From Azorinus chamasolen (Eukaryota > Mollusca > Bivalvia > Cardiida > Solecurtidae), in NCBI GenBank assembly GCA_963576725.1, contig OY755239.1, forward strand, positions 55,639,640 to 55,703,639: DNA of 64,000 bases, given 5' to 3'. Below, piece after piece: positions 24,601-36,600 of this stretch (position 1 is the first letter of the stretch; each line of letters begins with the position of its first letter). Below the pieces are notes generated by a model, which was given only the letters and a program-made list of their open reading frames with translations, was not told where the DNA came from and did no database searches. Both the position numbers and the translations under genes were made by a program.

Positions 24601-27600
24601 TAAGAGAGTTCCCCTAGGAATCCTCTCGTCTGGGTTTACACTGTTTGCAAATGTCAGTACACACGTTTCGCGCATTCTATTGGTTAACCCGTTCCTTTCT
24701 ACACTATTTTAGACCCAACCTCTTTGAATAAATCTACCGAAAAGGAGCATTTACTAGAGAAAACTAAAATTTTAGAACTGTCTAGTTTTGAAATCACTGT
24801 GATAAATAGAGAAGTTTATCATATGGAGCAAATGCTCTATTTATCACAGTGGTTCCGAAAACTGCCTTTTACAAAAACATCAAAGGGCGTCAGTAGGAGG
24901 GAATGGATTCAAATACTTTCATATTTATTAAAACGATAATAGAGGCTTTGATGTGGGTACACTGTACTTATTACCTCATGGTGAACATATGGAGATATCA
25001 AGAACTCCTGAAGGAGCGGTTTGATCAGGGTATTTACTGTTTGCCACTATGCAAGTTTAATTCAAAGGCAGGTGTCTTAGGGTAATTAGGGTAGGTATAA
25101 TTGAGTTAACTGTCCATGAGGGAATGGTCAAAGAGCTATTTTACATTTACATGCACATGTTATACGTATACACATATTTCATCTCGAAGACTGAGAGGGC
25201 ATTTTTATATAATACGGTATTCAATATTGGAAAACTCAGAATAGTGCTTTGTGAAAAATCAAAGATGCTACAGACGAAAACAGAAAACGCTACGCAATTT
25301 CCTGATATGCATGTACCTTCTTGCTCCATTTTCCACCACCGCTTCTGCCACTACGATCATCATTTCTCTGAAAAGAGTGAAAACATACGAGTAACATAGT
25401 GTATGTACGAGAAATATGCGTCATATACGAGTAACATAAGTAGCTTCCGAATATAGAGCAACACACCGGTACACAAATTACGTACGAGTATACGGGTAAC
25501 ATACGAGTGTACACACGAGCATGGGAGTAACATACGTAACATGCGAATATACCAGTAACATACGAGTAACATACGAGTGTACCTACGAGCATGCGAGTAA
25601 CATACATAACATGCGAATATACCAGTAACATACGAGTAACATACGAGTGTACCTACGAGCATGCGAGTAACATACATAACGTGCGAATATACCAGTAACA
25701 TATGAGTAACATTCGAGTGTACCTACGAGCACGCGAGTAACATACATAACATGCGAATATACCAGTAACATACGAGTAACATACTAGTGTACCTACGAGC
25801 ATGCGAATAACATACGTAACATACGAGTAACATACGAGTGTACCTACGAGCATGCGAGTAACATACGTAACATACGAGTATATGAACAATATACGAGCTA
25901 CGTATACGAGTAACATACGAGTATATGAGTAACATGAGTGTATACGAGTAACACACAAGTAAAAAGACAAGTGTACGATTAACATATGTTACACACGAGT
26001 AATATACATAGCATACGAGCAACATATACAACCAACGAGGAATATAATGGAATACGAATAACACACACGAATATACGAGTTATATACGTATAATATACTA
26101 ATATACGTGGAACATTTGAATATACTAGTAACATACCAATGTACTAGTAACATACGTATAACATGCAAGTATACGAGTAACAACCGAATAAACGAGCAAC
26201 ACATTGCTGTACGAGTAACATACTAACATACCAGTATGTCAAAGCAAAACAATTTCTTAGAAATTTTACATTATCAAAATTCAGTTAATAAAGTATCCAT
26301 GAATATCCATGAACAAGGGTTTTAAACGATTGAAATATTTACACACGACCTACGAGCATGCGAGTAACATACGAAACATACGAGTAACATACGAGTATAT
26401 TAACAATATACGAGCTACGTACACGTATACGAGTAACATACGAGTATATGAGTAACATGAGTGTATACGAGTAACACACAAGGAAAAGGGCAAGTTACAA
26501 GTATACGATTAACATATGTTACATACGAGTAATATACGTAGCATACGGGCAACATATACAACTTACGAGGAATATAATAGAATACGAATAACACACACGG
26601 ATATGTTACTTTATATACGTATAATATACTAATATACGTGTAACATTTGAATATACGAGTAACATACCAATGTACTAGTAACATACGTATAACATGCAAG
26701 TATACGAGTAACAACCGAATAAACGAGCAACACACTGCTGTACGAGTAACATACTAACATACCAGTATGTCAAAGCAAAACAATTTCTTAGAAATTTTAC
26801 ATTATGAAAATTCAGCTAATCAAGTATCCATGAATATCCATGAACAAGGTTTTTTTTGTAATACATATTTTATTTCATCTATATTTTGTTCAACATATAT
26901 TACATACTATAATTATTACATCAATATAAGATGAAAAACTATGCTTTATGAGAGAAATAGAAGAAGAAGAAGAAGAAGTACTGTACAAGGGCAGTGTGAA
27001 TGTATGAGTGGACGTAAAGAAAGGTTTGTCAGCGGTACACTGTACTGAATTTAAGGGCAAGATTTAATTAGTCGTGTTTGAAATTAACTACCTGTTGTTT
27101 GTAAAATCCTTTGAGTAAAAGGTTTCCATTTAATTTCTTGAGTATCTAGTTTATCCTTGTTTTGTGCTATTTGTTTTTCAATGCTTATTTTTTCTAAAAG
27201 ATGGCTTTGAAATTGACTGAAGATTGGAATCTGTTTCAAACATTTGTTTTTGAATATATAATATTTGGCAAGTAGGATTATGTAGTTTTTTGCTTTGATT
27301 GTCGTATTTGTTGCATTTTCTATTAGTCCTATCGATACCACTTCGAAGTTAAGGTCTATATTAAAGTTAAGTTTTATTAGGTAGTTTGACACATTGTTCC
27401 AGAAATGTTGTACATGTGTGCACTCCCAAAAAAGGTGGTGTATGGTTTCAATTTGCATGTTGCATAGGTCACATATATTGCTATTTTTAATTCTATATTT
27501 CATTAATAGTTTGTTCGTCGGAATTATGCGCATTATATATTTATATTGGAAGTTTCTAATACAGTTATCAATTGTTGATGCAAACATATTTGTATACACC

Positions 27601-30600
27601 TTTTTCCAATTGATTCCAGTATTGTTTAGCTCAGATTCCCATTTTTCTTGTATTTTGAAGTTTTCAAAATGTTGATGTTGTAATTGGTGGTTATATAAAA
27701 AATTATTTGCTTGTTTAACTTCTAATATTCTAGACAAAATAGTTTCGCGCCGTTGCGTTGCATCATTAATAGTTTCGTTTGTAAGTTTGCTTTTCCATTC
27801 TTTAGGAATACTTGACTTTAGTTGGTTATAAAAGAAAATGTCTTTTGTGGATATACCATATACTTCTGTTAACGTCTGGAATGTGTAGAAAGTATTCGAC
27901 CTATAGTCATATATGTCACTTACATTTTTTATGCCTTTATTAAACCATTGCTTCCGAAATAGTGTTTTGTTTTGGACAAGTATGTTTTTATTGTTCCATA
28001 AGATTTGCGAGCTAACGTTTTGAAATCGTTCATTTCCTTTGATTTGTGACCATGCCAATAAAACTTCTTGTAAGAAGATATTTTCCTTGAACATATCTAT
28101 TATTAGTTTATCACTGAGATCACATTCAAAGACAAGTTTACCACCGTATTTACTCAGCAATTTCACGTAAGGGTTTTTCCATTTGCCATTATTTTGATCA
28201 TCTAGTAGTCTTTTTATCCAACTGCATTTTAACGAGTTTATGAAAAGGTTTATATCAATCATCTTTAGACCGCCTTTTGTATAGTCATTTATAACAATTT
28301 TTCTACTTATTTTGTCTGGTTTTGAATCCCATAAAAAGTCATACATCAATTCTGTTATGTATTTAATTATTTCTTTTGGTGGTTTCTGTAGAATACTTAA
28401 TATGTATATAAGTTTTGGGAGTGCAAATGTCTTTATAACTGTGAGTTTGCCTAACAGACTTAATTTTCTGTGTTGTCATCTTTTTAGAGTTACTTTGAAT
28501 TCTTCTATCTTTTTTGAGATGTTTTCTTGTATAAATGCTATTTTGTTTGTATGGAATGTTATACCAAGTGCTTTTGCTTTTTCGGATGTCCATGTGTATC
28601 GTTTGTGTTCTAGGTATTTAATGTCTGTGTGTCTACTTGCGCCTATTCTCAGAGCGGAGCATTTTGAAGCATTCATTTTCAAGCCTGATACACAACTAAA
28701 ATTGTCTAATGTGTATATCAGATTTTCAAAAGATTGTTTTGACCCATCAGTTATAAATGTTGCGTCGTCTGCAAACATAGTTCTTTTTACCTCATGCCCA
28801 GCTATGATTTGGCCTTTTATATCTTTGTTATGGGAAATGTTAAAAGACAAGAGTTCAATACAGATGATGAATAGGTATGGTAAGAGGGGACAGCCTTGCC
28901 TGACACCTCTTTCTACTTTAAAAAAGTCTGTCATGTGACCATTATTCAGTATTGCGTTTTTTGAGTCGGTATAGAATAATTTTACCCAGCTAATAAGTTT
29001 TTCTCCAAAATTGAAATGTCTTAAGCAGTTAAACATGAAGTCGTGGTCAAGACTGTCAAATGCTTTTTCAAAATCTGAAAAAAAACATTATACCAGGGAG
29101 ATCATTTTCATTTAGTTCATCTATAATGTCGATAATTAGTCTTATATTTACTCCATGAACAAGGGTTAATACTTCTATTGCTTCCTCTTTAACCTTTTCC
29201 CTCAAAGACATACCTTCTCATGCTTTTGCAAACAGAGTAGACCCAGACCAGACGGTTCCCGTATATAAATCTGATTCTACAATTTCTGTCATGGACAAAA
29301 TGTTCTGCGTTCATAAACTATTACAAAATTAATGTGACTAATATTCATTGTAGTAATTATTTCTTACACGGTTATTCATGAATATTCATTGTAGTAATTA
29401 TTTCTTACACGGTTATTCATGAATATTCATTGTAGTAATTATTTTTTACATGACTACTCATGAATATTCATTGAAGTAATTATTTCTTACACGACTACTC
29501 ATGAATATTCATCGAAGTCAATATTACTTTCATAACTATTAATGAATATTCATTTTATCCATTGTTTCCAACACGACTATTCATGAATATTCATTGAAGT
29601 GATTATCTCTTATATTACTATTCATGAATATTCATTGAAGTGGTTATCTCTTATATTACTATTCATGAATATTCATTGAGGTGATTATCTCTTATATTAC
29701 TATTCATGAATATTCATTGAAGTGGTTATCTCTTACATTACTATTCATGAATATTCATTGAAGTGATTATCTCTTATATTACTATTCATGGATATTCATT
29801 GAAGTGATTATCTCTTATATTACTATTTATATAGTAAAGTGCTAATCATCATTATCACTTGAAAAAATATATTCCGGTCAGTAACTCGACGTCAAAATTA
29901 ATTGATCTGAATCAAGACTGTTTTTTTTCCTGCCCTCGGGCTACCCAGATATGTCTTAATACTTTCTCTGTTTTATGTTTATTCCAAAATCCGATACCTA
30001 CTGAATATTCATGGACAAAATAGCTATACTGAAATATGTAAGGTGGAACATTGTAGCCATTTTAGAAAGTAAAGAAACAGACCTTTCAAATTCCATTAGC
30101 AAACAGAGCAGACCCTGACCAGACGGCTCCTGTAGGAGCCGTCTGATCTGGGTCTACACTGTTTGCAAATTCGTGAAAACTTGTTTATAAATATGAAGGA
30201 AATGGTTAACAATTAATCTGCTGAAAAAAATGATGACTGCTTAAACTATGGTCTACTTCAAATTTTACTTACGTTCCATTCGTAAAAAACAGATGGCAGT
30301 GTTTTTATTTCGAAGTTACAGAGAGGGATCAATTGAACATAAAAGTCGTTGGTGTGTGAATGGGCTCGAGGTCACTCAATATGTCTACAATATATAATGA
30401 CTACACAGTGTGCTATGTGAAACTACCATTACTCCTCTGTAAAAAGATTGCTGCCAAATCGATCAAGCTTTTGAGAAAATATTGACAAAGTGTGATGACA
30501 CAAGCTTTTGAGAAACTATTTACCAAGTGTCAAAACAACTCGGACCCTGCATGATGAGACGCCGAGTAACTCGGCGTCTCATCTGGATCCAAGCTGTTTG

Positions 30601-33536
30601 CAAAAGGTACTACGGTAGCAGTTCGCCGTATTAAAGGCCAACGCAGTAAACAAATCCAATACTGCCACACAAGTATAATTTAAATATTTACACGCGACAT
30701 TTCCCTATTATCATATTTATGCCTAGTGTGTTCGTAAAGATATAAAATAGAACCTGTCCTAAGCGGCCATTTATTTATTAAACATATGCATCTTAAAAAG
30801 CAGGTGGTTGCTTAATACAGGACAAACATATTGCAGAATGCTCCAAATAGGAGTTTTCTGCATTATTTTTTGACCTGCTTAAACTAACACCTGCCGTACA
30901 GACCCATAATTAGACCTCTTTTTGATGACCGCTTAAGACAGGTTCTATTGTAGTTAGCTAATGTAGACCAAGATCAGAGGGCACCTGAAGGTACACTCTA
31001 CTCCGAGTCTGCTCTGTCTGTTACACAAACTATTTTTTACAGGTCAAAAGTCTTGCATTGCAGAAACATCCATTCAAATAAAACATCAGTGCAGTTTGTT
31101 ATACATATGGACACGCGCACTTAGAAAATAAGGTCAAAAGTTTTAAACGGTTGAAATATTTACACATGGCCTATTCGTATTCAGCCTGATACAGACTCGG
31201 CAAATAAAAGAAGAGTGCCATTTAACTCATTCCTTCCTAGACATGAATATTTAATGAGGCAAAGGGCTAAATAATTTTGATAAACGGGTGAGGATCATCT
31301 CGAAGACTGAGAGAGCATTTTCATATAATACGGTATTCAATAATGGAAAAACTCAGAATAGTGCTTTGTGAAAAATCAAAGATGCAACAGATGAAAACAG
31401 AAAACGCTACGCCATTTCCTGATCGGCATGTACCGTATTGCTCCAATTTCCACCACCGCTTCTGCCACTACGATCATCATTTCTCTGAAAAGAGTGAAAA
31501 CACACGAGTAACATAGTGTATGTACGAGAAATATGCGTCATATACGAGTAACATAAGTAGCTTCCGAATATAGAGCAACACACCGGTACACAAATTACAT
31601 ACGAGTATACGGGTAACATATGAGTAACATACGAGTGTACCTACGAGCATGCGAGTAAGATACATAACATGCGAATATACTAGTAACACACGAGTAACAT
31701 ACGAGTAACATACGAGTATATGAACAATATACGAGCTACATACACGTATACGAGTAACATACGAGTATATGAGTAACATGAGTGTATACGATTAACACAC
31801 AAGGAAAAGGGCAAGTTACAAGTATACGATTAACATATGTTACATACGAGTAATATACGTAGCATACGGGCAACATATACAACTTACGAGGAATATAATA
31901 GAATACGAATACTACACACGAATATATTACTTTATATACGTGTAATGTACTAATGTACGTGTAACATTTGGATATACGAGTACCATACAAATGTACTAGT
32001 AACATACGTATAACATACAAGTATACGAGTAACAACCGAATAATCGAGCAACACACTGCTGTACTAGTAACATACTAACATACCAGTATGTCAAAGCAAA
32101 ACAATTTCTTAGAAATTTTACATTATCAAAATTCAGCTAATAAAGTATCCACAGAAGTATACAGTATAAAGTATACAGACTCAGCCAAATAAAAGACGAG
32201 TGTCATTTAACTCATTCCTTCCTAGACTATTTGTAGACCCAACTTCTTTAAGTACATTTACCGAAAAGGAGCATTAACAATAGAAAAGGAGAAATTTAAA
32301 ATTGTGTAGTTTTGAAACCATTATGATAAATAGAGCATTTGCTCTTTAGGAGCAAATGCTCTATTCATCACAATGGTTTCAAAAGTGACTTTTACAGAGG
32401 TGCCAACCTGCGTCACTAGACGGGGATGTGTTAACCCTTCGCTTGCTGAATTTTAAAATACATTTCTCCTTCTTTACCCATGTCCTATTGTATAATTATA
32501 TATATCGTCACTGTGTACACGTATTGCGCTGTGCAATCACTGCTGTGGAGTGCACTGGTTACACAATCAAATTGTAAATAATGCAGACCCTGATGAGACA
32601 GCTCATGCAGGAGCTGTCTCATCTGGGTCTTCACTATTTACAGGTAGGTATATTGACGTGAATAGCAAGCGAAAGGTTCAGACCGACATTATCTGCTAAT
32701 ACATAGACATAGAAACCAAACGGTAGTCAGGGTGAAACGGTATCGACCCTGATCAGAAACTCATATAGTAGCATTCTGTATTACTTTTGACCTGCATTAA
32801 GCTACCACCTGAATTTCAGACCAATAAATAGACTTCTTTTTGATTGCAGCTTAAGACAGGTTCTATTGTACTTCAAATGATACCACACATGATTTCACAG
32901 ACCTTATCAACCTGTACAGCAGAGTAGACCCAGATTAAACGGCTTTTGTCGTCTGATAACGGTCTGCTTTGTGTTCTTGTTGAACTATGCAGATCAGATT
33001 GTACAGGTTTAAAAACATATTGTGTTCATACACCTTTATCAAAATTGAGCTGATTAATATTTCTCAAAAGGTAACGGATTAAAACCATTTTTGAAAAACT
33101 GGTGTGGATATCGAATTCCTTGAAATCAAACATTGGCTTGATATGCTCTACTTGTGGTACAAACCGGGGTTACGCGAGCTGCACAGCAAGAAAAGGCACG
33201 TCACTGTTTTATATATGTAGTGGAATACCTCTAATGCGACCACTTAATGAATAAACATGGGTGTCTTTATAAGCAGATGGTTGCTTAATGCAGGGCAAAA
33301 GTGACACAGAAAGCTCCTCTAGGAGCTTTCTGCATTACTTTTGTCCTGCATTAAGCTACTACCTGCATCTAGCACCCAGGATTATACATCTTTTAGGTGG
33401 TCGTATTAGCGGGGGTTTACTGTATAATGGAGCGTTCATAGCATTGTAGCTGCTGATGAAACGATTTAAGATTGGGTTAATAAATAACGTGTACACTGGA
33501 ACCGTGTCAATGTTTGTTTTCATTAACATTTTTTTT

Positions 33537-33603
<67 letters not shown>

Positions 33604-36600
33604 CCAATTTCACACCTTTGTAAACAGAGAAGACCCAGATCGCACGACTCATGAAGGAGACGTCTGAATAGGTTCTGCTTTGTTTGTTCATGGAATTATA
33701 TAGGTATTATTTTTTAAGCTTCAAGGCGTGTCAAACTACTTTGATGAATATTATCTCTTACAGGAATATTTAATGAGGTAGAGGGTTAAATATTTTTGAT
33801 AAACGGGTGAGGATATCAAATTCCTTGAATTTGCATGCTCTACTTATTACATACAGCCGGGGTTACGCGAGCTGCATAACCAATCAAGGGTCCCGTGCAT
33901 CTGCAAAACGGTGTGGATCCTAATCAATGTGTGAAATGATTTTCCAAGGCAAAATCATAGAGTATGCAGGCATGGCAAGCAGTGCAGACCCAGATGAGAG
34001 AGCTCCTATAGGAGCTCTCTGATCTTGGTCTACACTGTTTGCAAATGTAATTATAGTTGTGACTGGCAGGCTATGGGTTAACCCATGATATAATATGCAA
34101 ATAGTTTAGATCCAGATGAGACGCAGAGTTACTCGGTGTCTCATCAGGATCTAAACTGTTTGACACTCTGTTTATGTTTTTAACCCTTCCACCGCCGCAG
34201 TCGCATAAATGCACCGCGACAAATAGTGCAATCCCAGATCAGACGCCGCCTTTTCAAGGCGGCGTCTGATCAAGGACTTCACTATTTGTCTCAATCTCTA
34301 TTTCTATATATGTGCTTTATTCCTTTGAAATTTGCATTTATTTATCTCATTTCCTTAGTCTACTGAATGATTTAACAAACTTGGATTGCAGACGACAATT
34401 AGAAATTTGGCGTCGAAAGAGTTAAAAGAACATTCATAGCGTTGTATCTGCTGACGAGTCATATACAGAGTGGAATCTGATCCGACGTAATATTTCAAGC
34501 CAGTTTGTGAAGAGGTATATTCAGTTTTCCCATAGGTGCTATATATTTCAATTTTCGATAATCCTATTCAATGTGAGTATTTACGGAAACTAACTACCCC
34601 ACTTTTCATTGAAACCTTAAACAAATTATGGTGTCCAACATTAGTACATTCCATATATTTAAGTGAATCATTTTCGTTTCAGTAGAAAAGGGTGCGCATG
34701 CATAAAGCTTTCAGCGGTGCAGTCATTATTTAATGTTTGACTGATCACCAGTTTAACCCTTTCGCTGCCAGACTCTGTCGTCTGCTAACTTTGTCGTCTG
34801 TTACAATTTTTCATTTTTGTTTCAAAAACATAGTAACAGTAACAAACAGTTTGGATCCTGATGAGACGCCGAGTTACTCGGCGTCTCATCTGGATCCAAA
34901 CTGTTTGCATAGGTAATCACAGATGCGACATTGGCAGCGAAATGGTTTATTGGTTAGTTTAACAGTTTACGTCATGCATATCCAGGTACGAAATAATTCA
35001 TATATGCAGAGACATATACATATACATATATACGTATATGTATATGTCTCTGATATAATTATGTACGAATATTAATCAGCTTTCTTATTTTACAATAGCA
35101 TCATAATCACTGGAAGTTTTGGCCATGACAGAAACAGTAGAATCAGATCTATATAATTCCATAAGCAAACAGAGTAGACCCTGATCAGACGGTTCCTACA
35201 GGAGCCGTCTGATCTGGGTCTACTCTGTTTGCTAATGAGTTAAAAGTCGTAACCATGGAGTGGTATTAACGCATTTTTACGCATTTGCAAACAGAGTAGA
35301 CCCAGATCAGACGGCTCCTATAGGAGCCATCTGATCAGGGTCTGCTCTGTTTGCTTTTGACATGATATAGATCTGATTCTGCAGTGTTTGTCAAAGCAAA
35401 ACATTTCCTTGAAATTTTAGTTTATGAAAATTCAGATAATAAAATATTCATGATATCATTATTTCTTAAATGAATATTGAACAGGGAAAGCGTTAGTTAT
35501 AAACAGAATAAAAACAGTTGGACACGCATACTTGTTATATTCATTGCCACAAATCACGTGTTAACTTAGGGTAAGTTTCATCAACCTTTAGCTCGTGAAT
35601 ATTCATTTAACCCTTCGCTTGCTATTCACGTCAATATACATACCTGTAAATAGTGAAGACCCAGATGAGACAGCTCCTATAGGAGCTGTCTCATCAGGGT
35701 CTGCACTATTCACAAATTGATTGTGCAACCAGTGCACTCCACATCAGTGATTGCATAGCGAAGTACTTGTACACAGTGAAGATATATGTAATTATACAAC
35801 AGGGCATAGGTAAAGAAGGAGAAATGTATTTTAAAATTCAGCAAGCGAAGGGTTAATAAATAAGTATATCATGAATACTAATTATTAGGTGAATGTTTAT
35901 GATGATTATGATGGAGTCTCCCGTCGCTTCGACGGATGAGCATGCTAACAGTTAGCTGGTACACGTATGCTTCCTCATGTGGGAGCTGAGTTTATCTGAA
36001 TGTTTATAATGGCATATATAAACATATGATGATTTAACCATAGAATAAACTGTATAATCATATCTATATAATTACACAAGCAAACAGTGCAGACCGTGGT
36101 CAGAATACTCCTGCAGGATCTGGATCTAATCTAGGTCTTCTCTGTTTGTAAAGGCGTGGAAAGGTGCATCTACTATGTAGAGGGTTCAATCAATATACAG
36201 TCAGCCCCGCTAAACCGGACGATAAATTTAGTATCAATATCGGTCATGGAGACAGATGACAGCTTAATGCAGAGTGAAAGTCACCCTGCCTTTCACCCTG
36301 TATTAAGCAGCCACCTGCCCAAACGTATCTAAATTCTTCTCAACTATAATTCAGGGTCCATGCTTATAAAGCTTTTAGTTGAGTCTGAGTTTCGTTCTCA
36401 GGCTTTTGATTGGTCAGATTTGAGTTCTCAAGCTTTTGATTGGTCAGATTTGAGCCAAAGGCTCAAATCTGACCAATCAAATGCTTGAGAACGTTCTCAG
36501 ACTCAACTAAAAGTTTTATAAGCAGGGACCCAGGTTTAGAGGGATCTTATTGTACAACATCTGTATGATTTACTGAGGTTAACAGAGCTGACGCATGGGT

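Larger units (their letters stand above)
25178..26295. repeat. Segmental duplication, copy near exon 2a
   Basis: From ATCTCGAAGACTGAGAG to AATTCAG(T/C)TAATAAAGTATCC it matches 31295-32152 almost throughout. Both copies contain the 51-bp exon and a CGAGTAACATA satellite; this copy has more satellite units. Confidence 0.8.
35585..36190. mobile_element. MITE family A carrying a C element and a SINE-like insert
   Basis: A text at the left (AACCTTTAGCTCGTGAATATTC) is broken by C at a TTAA. It resumes, is broken again at 35901-35996, and ends with hairpin ATACTCCTGCAGGATCTGG and GTAGAGGGTTC. Confidence 0.65.

Noticed and set aside
25290..26735. Several overlapping minus-strand open frames of 100-113 residues rich in Tyr, Val and Cys
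   Set aside because: They are translations of the CGAGTAACATA satellite and shift by exactly one 70-bp unit; no start context, splice logic or domain. The short exon inside 25317-25367 is real and was kept.
28312..28938. Plus-strand frame of 208 residues
   Set aside because: Antisense of the LINE reverse transcriptase, which has recognisable motifs on the minus strand.
33359..33691. Minus-strand frame with a long Leu-Ser repeat
   Set aside because: Product of the (AG)n microsatellite joined to F and A element sequence.
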